A stretch of DNA of 64,000 nucleotides from Symbiodinium microadriaticum (Eukaryota; Sar; Dinophyceae; Suessiales; Symbiodiniaceae): contig LSRX01000065.1 in NCBI GenBank assembly GCA_001939145.1, positions 762,711-826,710 of the forward strand. The letters are read 5' to 3'. Both the position numbers and the translations under genes were made by a program. The notes beneath the pieces are model-generated. The model ran no database searches. It was given only the letters and a program-made list of their open reading frames with translations, and was not told where the DNA came from. This document shows, in pieces, positions 40,548 through 51,800 of this stretch (position 1 is its first letter; each line of letters starts with the position of its first letter).

Positions 40548-42428
40548 TTAACCCCGAATCTCAAGTCCCGCCCGCTTAAAGATGAGCCTCGCCCCGAGCA
40601 AGTATCGCCCTATCGTCCGCTTCGTTGCCAACTTAGCAGACACCCGACGGCTGATTCTACTGATGCGTCCTACCATGTCCTCGTTGCTTTCGCAGTTGAA
40701 GCAAGCACCAACATTCAGCACGGTGTCTGCACCGGAATCCACTTGAGTTTTTAACTCGAGTAGAATGTGGTGATAAAAGTGGCATTTCGGTCGCAAGGCG
40801 AACAAGCGGAGTGGCGGCTGTGCATTCATGCTCCTCGCCGCAAGATAAGCATAGCCACGGAGGAGGCGCAAGCCACTTTTGAGTTGAAACTTCGCACACA
40901 CAGCAGGCATTAGCAGGTTGTGCGACTGCATAACCCCGCAGAAGGCCAGACCCCCCTCGATGGTCTCTTGCATGGCCATTAAGAGCTGTTTCTCGGGCAC
41001 GTTGGGCGAAATCAATTTCAAACGCACAAACCATTGAAGCCATTGCATAAGAACTATGCTGTCCGACCCCTTTCCAGACGTGTACGGGAATTTCGCCATT
41101 GTTTGGCGGTGAAGGTTTTCCTTTGAAAACTTCCTGAGCGTTGTTGTCTTCGAGGCTGTGACACACCAAAGTTTGAAGCAGGAGTATGCTCTTTCAAGTC
41201 GGCTGTCAATGCTTGTAGAATCTCCTGCGCTGTCGAAAAGCCCCAGATAGCTGAGCCACAGGATCACCCCGGCATTCAGGTCTCGCAGAAACCCATACTT
41301 AAGAGTATGAAACACATCCTTGCGGTACAAACTCACAGGCGTGCTACTATCATACGGTATGTGGTTCAAGACAGGCAAAGAATGCCATGGGTTGTCACTG
41401 TATAAAGTTGCCTGAAAGGTTGGGGTGTCCTGCATATCTGTAGCTGGAATGTTTCGGTCTCCTGCACGGCAATATGGGCAAAAGGGCCGATCGTTGACCG
41501 TCCCTACATTCAAGTAGGTTCGCGTAAACTTTGCAATTTCCATATGGTATTCAAAATCGCCCTTGACCCCTATACATGCCGCATAGAAGGTCCCGGCATC
41601 ACATTCCAGGCCTACGTGGAACAACTGGGTCATGTCACGAACCACTTCCTCTAGGTACTTGTCTACAAGCTGAGGGTGAGCTTTGAACATCTTCGAGGGC
41701 ATACACGTACCTAGGAAGTGACTGAGAAAGACATGTCCCTTCCCATTGTGCTCAATACACATTGTCTTGTACGGGGTCTTTAGGCTTTTTCGTTTTCGTT
41801 TGAGGGGACACATGCGATCATCTATATCCTCCGGATGCAGCTGATTGCAGGCCCTTTCTGCACAACTGCAAGACATATTGCCACCGTATTCACGGCGACA
41901 CTTGTCGCCTTTCTTAGCCGCCTTTACACGATGTTGTTCTGCTGGTCCTATACAGCTTTCCCACATAAAACAATACAGGGGAAGTTTCATGTACCCTCTT
42001 CCCTTGTCCCCATGAAGTGCCACCGGTAACACCTTCCCTAAGGTCTCATTGGAGAACTTTGTAAAAACATCGTGTTGGGGATGGAAAACCCGGTAACCTT
42101 CCCAGAACTCCCTGCATAGTCTTTCGGCATCAGGCCCGGGTCTGTGCCCGCCGAGTAGAAGCTCCGGGTATTTCTTCAACAGCAGAGACATGTAATCTAC
42201 AATTTTGAGGTAGGGAAGAGTAACCGGGGACGCATCTTCGTGAGCCGGAACTTCCAATTCCGAAATCGGCACATTCAAGCTGAGCCCAAACTTTCGAAAC
42301 AGCCTCTGACTGTCACGCTCACCATGTGTCGGGTGAACCCTAGAAGCTTGTTCCACTGCATCTGAGGCTGTTCCCATCTCAGAGCGGAAAGCGCGGGCAA
42401 TGCGGCCCACATCTTTTGCCGGAGCCTG
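40548..42428 (-). CDS. 620-codon ORF of a multicopy dinoflagellate-type family, possibly transposon-derived
   Basis: One long open frame. It has no ATG at its upstream end: the frame enters after an AG acceptor near 42429 (first residues APAKDVGRIARAF), and the first in-frame ATG is at 42377, so either an upstream exon exists or translation starts there. Visible features: a VALHGDKGRGY motif, Cys clusters (MSCSCAERAC; PFCPYC), DVFHTLKYGFLRDLNAGVIL, and a C-terminal RPKCHFYHHILLELKT followed by NCESNEDMVGRISRISRRV. I recognise the C-terminal HF..H...E / ED.VG.(I/V)S pattern as a family present in many copies in dinoflagellate genomes. The copy number suggests mobility, but no DDE triad or terminal repeat could be demonstrated. 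Function unknown. Confidence 0.65.
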   Translation of the reverse strand, partial: QAPAKDVGRIARAFRSEMGTASDAVEQASRVHPTHGERDSQRLFRKFGLSLNVPISELEVPAHEDASPVTLPYLKIVDYMSLLLKKYPELLLGGHRPGPDAERLCREFWEGYRVFHPQHDVFTKFSNETLGKVLPVALHGDKGRGYMKLPLYCFMWESCIGPAEQHRVKAAKKGDKCRREYGGNMSCSCAERACNQLHPEDIDDRMCPLKRKRKSLKTPYKTMCIEHNGKGHVFLSHFLGTCMPSKMFKAHPQLVDKYLEEVVRDMTQLFHVGLECDAGTFYAACIGVKGDFEYHMEIAKFTRTYLNVGTVNDRPFCPYCRAGDRNIPATDMQDTPTFQATLYSDNPWHSLPVLNHIPYDSSTPVSLYRKDVFHTLKYGFLRDLNAGVILWLSYLGLFDSAGDSTSIDSRLERAYSCFKLWCVTASKTTTLRKFSKENLHRQTMAKFPYTSGKGSDSIVLMQWLQWFVRLKLISPNVPEKQLLMAMQETIEGGLAFCGVMQSHNLLMPAVCAKFQLKSGLRLLRGYAYLAARSMNAQPPLRLFALRPKCHFYHHILLELKTQVDSGADTVLNVGACFNCESNEDMVGRISRISRRVSAKLATKRTIGRYLLGARLIFKRAGLEIRG

Positions 42429-42429
42429 G

Positions 42430-43138
42430 GATCAACTCGGCTTACAAGCAGTCCCTTTACTGTATATACGGGTTTAGCAGTGACTATATTGGATGATAAC
42501 TTAGGACCACCCCGTGCATCATGGAGGTTATATAATTGTAGCTTGTACAGGATTTCGTTTTCAGTAGATCTCGCCTCACGGGTTTAGTTCATGGCGAAAT
42601 GACCTGAAATCCCATCTATATAGGCCACATGTATGAAAAAATTAGTATAGATCGATCAGGGTTCAAGTTTTCCGGTTCAGGCACACGGCACTAAATGCTG
42701 CATTAGTCTCGAGATTTTCTGCAAGTTGGGAACTATTGGGGGATATAAAATCACATAGCTATAGGGATTTTAAGAAGTTCCGGCCTCGGGCTCTGGCTCA
42801 GTTTCTGCTTCAATGCAAGCACTCAACACCCAATATCACCAAACCGCTACTACAGCTCGATTCCAAATACCTCTCAGTTCCATTCCACAACTCAGAAACC
42901 ACACATGGGGGGCATTAGGGTTTTGGGTTTTGGGGCTTACGGTTTGGGGGTTTAGGGTTTAGGGTTTGAGGTTTATGTTTTAGGGTATAGATTAATGGGC
43001 TTATGCCGGATATCGAACCGAATGAAAAGCATCGTTTGCTACATGTTAGGTTTTGGGACACCCAAAAACCTTAAACCCTAACCCCTAAACCCCTAAAATA
43101 CCCTTCTGAAACCCTATAAACCCTGCCCTACATACAGC
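42430..43138. other. Spacer, no gene seen
   Basis: Mixed unique sequence, with TTTAGGG-like repeat at 42910-42990 and CCCTAAA-like repeat at 43065-43125. No convincing exon and no terminal inverted repeat that would bound the 620-codon ORF. Confidence 0.5.
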
Positions 43139-43280
43139 TTATACCCTACACAAAGCCAATAATTTCTTCCGGGAGACACCGTCCGCCACGCTTTCAGCCA
43201 AGGCCTGCACTGCCTCGACTGTGTCTTCCTGCGGGTCACGACCTGGCCACCCAGGTGGCTTCGTGCACTGCTCATTCATA
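43139..43280 (-). CDS. Possible exon, Gln/Glu-rich helix
   Basis: About 45 codons with good amphipathic character (DTVEAVQALAESVADGVSRK), ending in TAG at 43139. It may be a downstream exon of gene D or a remnant. No family recognised. Confidence 0.3.
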
Positions 43281-43554
43281 TAAGGATGACATAGCTTGCT
43301 TGCATGGGCACGGGTTTTTTGCTCTGCACACAAAGACGTTGGATTTCCATGGTGCAGGAGTAGCTTCCCGGGTCATGCCAGGACTGCAGCAAAATCAAAT
43401 TTGAAAGACCATGCTATTTGCACGACATGGTTTCGGGCTGCTTCTCGAATCCAGTCAGGGGCTCACGCTTCACTTAAAGTGTACATATATTTTGCAGGCC
43501 TAACAGACTCTGCTACGTGGAATACCAGCATCTATAGCTATCATCGAGAAGACA

Positions 43555-43653
43555 TCACTTCTTCTTCTTGCCTGGCTTCTCAGCAGCAGACACTGTCACA
43601 GGCTTGCGCTTTCCGGTCACCGGCTTCTGCGGCTTCTCCTCGACTTCGGCAGC
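43555..43653 (-). CDS. Lys-rich terminal exon, candidate last exon of gene D
   Basis: 33 codons starting directly after GTCGCAG and ending in TGA at 43555-43557: AAEVEEKPQKPVTGKRKPVT, then a Lys run before the stop. Phase 0. The basic end fits nuclear location (inference). It may be an alternative 3' end of gene D, whose other candidate stop is at 45598. Confidence 0.5.
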   Translation of the reverse strand, partial: AAEVEEKPQKPVTGKRKPVTVSAAEKPGKKKK

Positions 43654-43720
43654 CTGCGACATTCCAGGCACCAGGCTCCTGCATGCAGGCATCACATAGG
43701 ATTATATTGGGTTTCTTTAT

Positions 43721-44132
43721 ATCAGGTTATTTTGGGTTTGGCCGATTTGTCGGTTCTTTAGCCCAGAAGTGGGCTATATTATAGTACCATGGGCTCAGGA
43801 TTTGGGGGTATTATAGGGCTTTATAGGGTTTAAGTTTTAGGAGAGGGTTTTAGGAGCTAGGGGTTCGTATAAGACCTTATCTGAGGGTGCATTCGGTGTT
43901 CCATATCAGGTTTTGGATTTGGCCAATTTGTCGGTTCTTTAGCCCAGAAGTGGGCTATATTATAGTACCATGGGCTCAGGATTTGGGGGTATTATAGGGC
44001 TTTAATATAGGGTTTAAGTTTTAGGAGAGGGTTTTAGGAGCTAGGGGTTCGTATAAGACCTTATGTGAGGGTGCATTCGGGGTTCCATATCAGGTTTTGG
44101 ATTTGGCCGATTTGTTGGTTCTTTAGCCCAGA
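43721..44132. repeat. Tandem repeat, 184-bp unit, 2.2 copies
   Basis: ATCAGGTT...TTTGG starts at 43721, 43905 and 44089, exactly 184 bp apart. Copies 1 and 2 are nearly identical; copy 3 breaks off at about 44132. Confidence 0.85.
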
Positions 44133-45084
44133 ATTGGGACCACATTATAAAGACACACATATAGCATGTAATGCACCTGACCATGCACCCTGCCCCACAT
44201 AGATGTATATAATGGGGTTTTATATAGGATCCTCGAGATGATATAAGACGCGCGTCGCGAGTATACACTTCCCACCCTGGTCCCCAATAATGTTTGGTCG
44301 ATCAGTAAATTTACAAAACAGCACTGTAGATAACATAATATAGTCGCATTGCCCTCCCTGCATGTCGGGATACATCGGGAAAGCACCCGTGCACAGCATC
44401 ACTGGCAATGGCGATGCCCGGGTAAGCCCTGCATTGCTGCCTGGGGTCCATGACGTCGCACACATGATCCCAATGCCGATTATGGCATCGCACGCTCGCC
44501 CCGAAACGACTGTGGGCTGACACTGCGACTTTGAGCAGAACGCACGCGCGCGGCTAGCGATACTCCGAAACGAGGAGGTTATCAGGAAGCTGGCACAGCA
44601 TCCAAGCTAGCACAGCCGGCGAGCATCATGATGCAACATACATGGAGAAGTTCGAGGAGTACATCGCTTGGCAAAGGGTTTATTACAGGGCTGCATATGG
44701 TTTTTATTCAGATTTAAATGTTGTGGACCCCACCGAAGCCCGAAACGAGGTAAAACTGCACTTCTCCATTCTTGCTGTCCCGTATATACCTATAATTAAA
44801 CTATTTACGAACCGAGAGACATCGGCTGGTTTGTGCGCCACTCGAGATGTGAGAGCCTAAACCCCTAAACCCTAAACCCCGAAACTCCTGAACGCCTGGT
44901 ATCATACAATATTATACTCTATAAAACCATATATATATATATATTATGTACACAGCTTCAAACTTGCATGGGTATGGCCTAAATCCTAAACCCTAAGCCC
45001 TAAACCCCTAAACCCTAAACCCCTATATAAACCCTAAACCTATAAACCCTAAACCCCTAAACCCCTAAATAGGGTTTAGGGTTT

Positions 45085-45303
45085 AGAGTTTAGGGTTTAG
45101 GGCTTTCGGGTTTAGGGGTTTAGGGGTTTAGGGATTTATTAGGGTTTACAGGGGTTTAGAGTTTAGGGTTTAGGGCTTTCGGGTTTAGGGGTTTAGGGGT
45201 TTAGGGATTTATTAGGGTTTACAGGGGTTTAGAGTTTAGGGTTTAGGGCTTTCGGGTTTAGGGGTTTAGGGGTTTAGGGATTTATTAGGGTTTAGGGTTT
45301 AGG
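45085..45303. repeat. Tandem repeat, 73-bp unit, 3 copies
   Basis: AGAGTTTAGGGTTTAGGGCT begins at 45085, 45158 and 45231. The unit consists of telomere-like sequence plus GGGATTTATTAGGGTTTACA. Confidence 0.85.
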
Positions 45304-45597
45304 GTATAACCCTAATCTAGACACTGATCTTTTAGCACCCCCTACACTATAAGCCTGCGCCATTGCAGGTCGATCGTTTTCGTGGCAACTTCCGAGAAGA
45401 ATCCAAGGCCGGGGTGTTACAAGCAAGGTTTACTAGAAATCTGTTCCTTGTCTAGCCTGAAAACACCCCAAACCCCATAACCCAGGAACTTCCCACCATG
45501 CAGTCCTTGCACGAGCTTCGAGGTCCCAGGATGCAACGATCCTGAAATTATGTGCATGTAATGACCCACATCGTTCTATTTGATGCAGAAGTTTTAA

Positions 45598-45855
45598 TCA
45601 TCCAGGCGGCTTCTTCTTGGTTTCCAAGAGGCAGAGGTCGACGTCGGTAGCGATCCTTAGAAGAGGGTTTTAAAGTTGCAATAGCAATCATCCATGCATG
45701 CATGGTTGTTTTGCATATTTCGGTGTCATAAGGGGCGCTTGGGGTGTGTTAGTGCATCGGAGCATCTCATCCCAACCATCAACGACACCCTGTGTCTGCA
45801 AATCGCCCAGCTGCTCACTGGCTGACTCCAGCTCATCATGAAGGTTCTTGATCTT
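45598..45855 (-). CDS. Gene D last exons: coiled coil and C-terminus
   Basis: Exon from 45855 after GATTCAG encodes KIKNLHDELESASEQLGDLQ, a short coiled coil. A second piece, 45598-45655 after CTAAG, encodes DVDLCLLETKKKPPG and ends in TGA. The junction between them fits a GA donor after GATGA but is not unique. Confidence 0.5.
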
Positions 45856-48800
45856 CTGAATCATCCTTACTTACACGTTTGCATGCCCGTGCTGATAAGG
45901 TCTGCAAAACTTCTACAGCCAGGAAACTTGCCGAGTGTTTCAGACACCTTGCTCTTCTCATCTTTCGTCTTTTTCAGGGTACCCAAAGCATCCATGCATT
46001 CTGCAAGCCTCTGCACGCGCCGATCCACACAGATAACTGCCTTAGGCATCGTTTGGGTGGGGGTTGCGGCACTTTCGATGTCGGGGAAACCCATCTTCTT
46101 CAGGATCTTCTGCATCTCTTTCTCGCACGCTTCTTTTGCAGCCGGGTTCTCAGCAGCTCGTGCAGCAGCGGACGTGCCTGAGTGAGGGAATCAATTAGGT
46201 TGAAGTCGGGGCTTCAAATATGTGGTTTTCCGATGCATAGCAGTTTGGGGTTTCCCGGATTTAGCCACTTTACATACCATCAACCTTTATAAACCCTTAA
46301 ACCCTCCAAACCCTAGACCCTAAACTTTTTGAGGATATGGGGCATATAGGGTGTTTTGTTTACACAGCTCTAAGATTTCTTTAATGTAGAAGCCTGGAGA
46401 TTGAGTAGAACATCATACCAGATACCCATGCAAGACTGGATCTAGTCTATTTGCTAAGGCCCCATATAGGGAGTATTGCTGGGCTTTGCCGGATGCTTGG
46501 AGGTTTGCTCCAGGAGTGGCGGAATGGGGTTCAGTTTTAACTTCTAAAGCATGCGCCTACAATAGGTTTTGGTTGGGATCTCGGGTCGGGGGTGTTTAAC
46601 TCTACAGTTGTAAAGGGTGTTGAGGAGTTCAGCCACCTAATTGGATGTTCGGGGTGCTTTTAGAATTGGGATGTTTTGGATTGCCCGGCATCGGACTTTG
46701 AGGGATGCTCCACATTACATACATCTAAATAACAACTTCTCATCTTCCGAGACTAGGAACCCTTTGGCGGCACATGTTCAGGTGCTTGGTCGAAAAGACC
46801 ACAATTGAGGTCCATGTTCAGTCCGATATGATCCATCGAACCATCCTCGAACTGCTGCTCTTCATCCACTGTGGCACGGTTTGTCTGCCTTACAAACCGG
46901 AAGACTACAGAAAACGAGCATCTCGCTGATAACAGTGCAGCACTATGCAACACGGACTGAATAAGATCCAAGTTACTTGCGATGACCAGACACACGCCCC
47001 TCCACATAGTACGTTCGTACACCCTTCTTGGTGGCATGCCACCTATACATGCACAGCATGCAGCCATCACTGGTATTACATGCATGTCCCACCTGCAGTA
47101 GCGGGGAACATTCGTCTCCGCTTGCGCAATCACATTGAGGATGTCTTCCCTTAGATAATATAATGTCATGATATAAACCCTAAACCCTCTAAACCCCTAA
47201 ACCCTGAACCCTAAACCCCTAAACCCCAAACCCTATACACCCTAATTAAAATATATCCCTTGCAGGCGGGACAGCGCCCCGAAGGAAGGGAGAAACGGAG
47301 GCACGTGTTCTAATGAAGTTATGAATTAGGGTTTAGGGGTGGGGCCAATATATAGGGTTTTTTGGACCACAAATCCTTGTAACCCGAAATCCAAAAACAA
47401 CTTGCATATTACAAAGCCTTTTCAGGTTCAAGGTTCGGGCTCATGTTGCGCTCATCAGCCATTTCCTCTTTGGAGAGATATTCGAATGGTATGTGAACTT
47501 CGTGCTCTTTGGACATAGAGGATTTCAGGGAGAAGCGCTTTGCGAAGACGTCCTGTGCAGGGGGTTTAGGGGTTTAGGCTTTAAGGGTTTAGGGTTTAGG
47601 GTATAGGGTTATAGGGTTTAAGGTTTTAAGGGTTTAGGGTTTAGGGTTTTCGGGGTTTAAGGGTGAAGGGTTTAGGGCTTAAGGGGTTTAGGGTTTAGGG
47701 CTTCAGGGTTTAAGGGTTTAGGGTTTAGGGTCCCTGCTTGCTGGTCCTATAATTATAGCATATCAGCCCCCCTGGCTCGTATACAGCCGCAAAAGGAACC
47801 CACATAAGGATTCGCTCCTATATAGCCCATAAAAGTAAACCCTATATAAACTAAGCAACACCGAATTTGAGTTTATACTAACCGGTGGCAAGATCTTATA
47901 ATGGCTTCATATGGGGTTTTCGGGTTTGGGGTGTGCCTCTCAGAGTTCATATAAACCTCACGCGAGTTATCTTTACGGGATGTGTGCTCTCAGCGGATGT
48001 ATATAAATCGATCCTTGTCCCAGTTGCACTCTGCGAAAAGCTTAAGAACTTTCCCACGGCCGGCAGCAGGGTCGGACCAAAGCTCGCGAATCTTCTCACT
48101 GATCCGAAACTCGCCGTCGGCGTTCGCCGCCATGACTCGTCGCAAACGTTTGTCCACGGCACTGTCGGAGGGTCTCTGCACCGGCTGCAGCTGCTGCTTC
48201 TGCTCTGGGGGAGGCTTAGTGGTGGCTTGCTGCGGAACTTGCTGGGAGCCTGGGGAAACTGTTGCAGGTGTCTGCCCTGGACTGGGGTTGGATTGCGTCA
48301 GCTGCACAGGTGCCACGGTTTTGGCTTCATCGGTTGCTTTCGGCTGCTCAGGCGTCTCTAGATTGGCGCCCATGGTTGAATCGGGTTCCTGCGGCTGCTC
48401 ACACGTCTCGATTGGGACCGCAGTGGTGGATTTCTTCGGCTGCTCAGGTGTCAGGAGTCCGTTCGTGGGGATGTGGGTGGGCTCGGGAGACACGGTCTGG
48501 TCTGCCCCTGGCACAGGTGGAAGAGGCTGATCTGCTGCTGGGTGGTTCTGTTCGTTTGGCTGGCATGGTGTTGTTTTGCCACGAAGCCGTTTGGCTGCAG
48601 GCTGCATGAGATCTTCTTGCTGCCTTTTTCGCGTGGGCTGCTTCGGCTGCTCGAGTTCTGTGGCCTTCTGTTGCTTCGGCTGCTCGAGTTCTGTGGTCTG
48701 TTGCTTCGGCTGCTCGAGTTCTGCGGGCTTCTGTTGCTTCGGCTGCTCGAGTTCTGCGGGCTTCTGTTGCTTCGGCTGCTCCAGTTCTGTGGTCTGTTGC

Positions 48801-51800
48801 TTCGGCTGCTCCAGTTTTGCGGGCTTCTGTTGCTTCGGCTGCTCCAGTTCTGTGGCCTTTTGTTGCTTCGGCTGCTCCTCGAGTTCTGTGGTCTGTTGCT
48901 TCGGCTGCGCCTGGAGTTCTGCGGGCTTCTGTTGCTTCGGCTCTGTCACCTCTTGGAGAAGTTCTGTGGGCTTCGGTTGCGTCGGCTGCTCCTGGAGTTC
49001 TGTGGGCTTGCTCCGCTGCTGCTGGGTGTCTTCAACAGCTTGTGTTTGCTCGACATGTTCAGGGGATCCTTCTTGGAAAGGCTCCTTCCACATGAGTGGC
49101 TGTGCATCCTGTGAACACTCAGAGAAGCTGAGCTGCCGTTGTGTGGCAGGAAATGCTGCCTCCAGGGAAAAACCTTATATAAGAATGGAAACACTATGAA
49201 AGTCTAAACTGGTACTTGACTCAACCCTGTTATAGGCCGCCTCCTCGTCGCTCCCATCGACCGGGATGGAGCCACCATTGAGACCCTCGGCCATCAACGA
49301 GTGGAAGATATCCTGCATATGGTTCGACGGATTCATATTGTTGGAACATTGGAGGCTCCCTACAGGCTTTCGTTTCTGGGTTTTGGCTTGCAGGGGAACA
49401 CATTCTATTAAGGAAGCTGAGCTTTATGGTTTGGCGGCTTCAGGAAGGGCTTTTCTTTAGACTTTTAAAGTCGATCTATAAACAAGGTTTAGGTTTATAG
49501 GAGTTAATTTAGCTATTTATAAGGATCTTTGGGAAGCCTCCTAAACCCTAAACCGTAAACCCTAAACCCTGAACCCCTAAACCCCTAAACCCTAAACCCT
49601 GAAAAGGCAGGGCTTCTTGGGGTTAGGGAAAAAACCCTATATTGTAAAAAACAACAGAAGCTTCCCCTATAACACTTTAAACCCGTATAGGGCTTGCATG
49701 GGGGGTTTAGGGTTTAGGGGTCTATTATAGGGGTTATATATAGGGGTTTAGGGGTTTAAGGGTTTAGGGGTTTAGGGCTTTAGGGGTTTATAGGGTTTAT
49801 AAAGGATCAGATCGATGGTTGTATGCCCACCTGGATTTCGGCTTGCATTTCAGCCTCATCCTCATCAGTCGGTTCCTCTTTCACCCCCAGGATATTAACC
49901 AGAGGCTGGGCCGCAAGCTCCATCCCACGTTGTAGGGTGTTCGAAGACAAAGAGCCGGTTCCGAGGCGATTCATCCCCTGAAAGGATATGCTCGGTACCA
50001 CAAAAACCGTCTTGCAGCCAAAAGAATGAATATCCTGGCAAATGAGGTTGCACACAGCGCTTGGAACGACCTCTGCAGTTGCGGCTGAGCTTCCAATTAA
50101 CTGTAAACCTCGGAAGCAATTTGGGTCTCTAGGATAGGTTTACGGTTTCGCAGTTTCATCACGACAACCAACACCGTTGTACTTCATACCAGAGCAGAAA
50201 GCCACAAATCCTTCCGCAGCATGGGGAATAACATGTACACGGCTTTGTTGTGACAGGATTCAGTGGGGATCGGGGTCGATTGGAGTTTAATTTGGGATGG
50301 GATTCGGGACGTAGTGCGGCATTTCCACTCTCGCATATACCACAAGTTTCCTCTCCATCGGTTTCAAGCTTTCAGGTCGGATTTCGGCCACGATTTGGAA
50401 ATTTGGGCTGTGGCGGGAGCACACGGAACCCGGATTCCGGTGGTTTCTCTCTTCCCCTAGACTTCCGGTTTCCGGCTTTCAGGTCGGATTTCGGCCCCAA
50501 TTTGGGCTGTGGCAGGAGCACACGGAACCCGGATTCCGGGGATTTCCGCTCTCTTCCCGCCAATTTCCGCTCTCTTCCCGCCGATTTCCGCTCGCTCGGT
50601 TTCAGGCTTTCCGGTGGGATTTCGGCCCCAATTTGGGCTGTGGCAGAAGCACACGGAACCCGGATTCCGGTGATTTCCGCTCTCTTCCCGCCGATTTCCG
50701 CTCTCTTCCCGCCGATTTCCGCTCGCTCGGTTTCCGGCTTTCCGGTCGGATTTCGGCTTGAATTTGGGCTGTGGCAGGAGCACACGGAACCCGGATTCCA
50801 CGGATTTCCCCTCTCTTCCCACTGGTTTCCACTCCCTTTTTCAGGCTTTCAGGTCGGATTTCGGCCAGGATTTCGGCTGTGGCAGGAGCACACGGAACCC
50901 TGATTCGGGTGATTTCGGCTGTGGTTTCAGGTCCGATTGTGGCCACGATTTGGGCTGTGGCAGGAGCACGTTCGGGTGATTTCGGCTGTGGTTTCAGGTC
51001 CGATTGTGGCCAAGATTTGGGCTGTGGCAGGAGCACATTCGGGTGATTTCGGCTCTGGTTTCAGGTCGGATTTTGGCCACGATTTGGGCTGCGGTAGGAG
51101 CACATTCGGGTGATTTCGGCTCTGGTTTCAGGTCGGGTTTTGGCCACGATTTGGGTTGTTGCTGGGGCTCATTTGGTGGCTTCCGGGATCGATTAGAGGT
51201 ATATACAGATTATGGGCCTGGGTGGGTGTGTCGAGGTCTGAATCGGGAATTGATCCCCTATAGTGTTTGCAAGCAGGATGTCACAGAATGCACATGCACC
51301 CTTTAAGTCTGCACCTCGATCCGGCACGAATTGCTGTCTTCGACTTGGCAGGACTGGCTTCTGCATCCTAGGGCGAGATTAATTGAATAATTGTTTGCAG
51401 CATGCAACACCCCGATTCAAGCCAGTTGCAGTGCAGCCCACAGAATGCAGCCTTAGGACAGCCGTAGCCTGGGAAGCATCTATTTATAAGGGAATACTCG
51501 TAACGTTGAGAGGGTGCAGTTCAATTAACCCATACTATCGAGTTATATTTGTGCGGTATTCACCCCTTTATATATAGTCTTCTAGAAGATAGTATATATA
51601 CAGACTTTAACATGATGTACTTCAATGATAGCTGTATGGACGACTATATAACTCTATATATATATATATATATATATATGCAAGTTAATTACGTATGGCA
51701 ATCTCTATATCCTTCAGGCTTAAACTCTCTATATAGGTATAGGGTTTAGGGGTTTGGGGTCTATAGGGGTTTAGGGGTTTAGGGGTTTAGGGTTTAGGGC

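Noticed and set aside
48473..49199. 213- and 207-codon plus-strand ORFs rich in Cys/Leu/Gly/Phe
   Set aside because: Antisense of the ELEQPKQQK repeat exon; the minus-strand frame has acceptor, donor and a non-repetitive conserved end.
50250..51046. 217-codon plus-strand ORF and opposite-strand ORFs of up to 144 codons
   Set aside because: They read through the 70-130-bp minisatellite in several frames at once; no frame is favoured.
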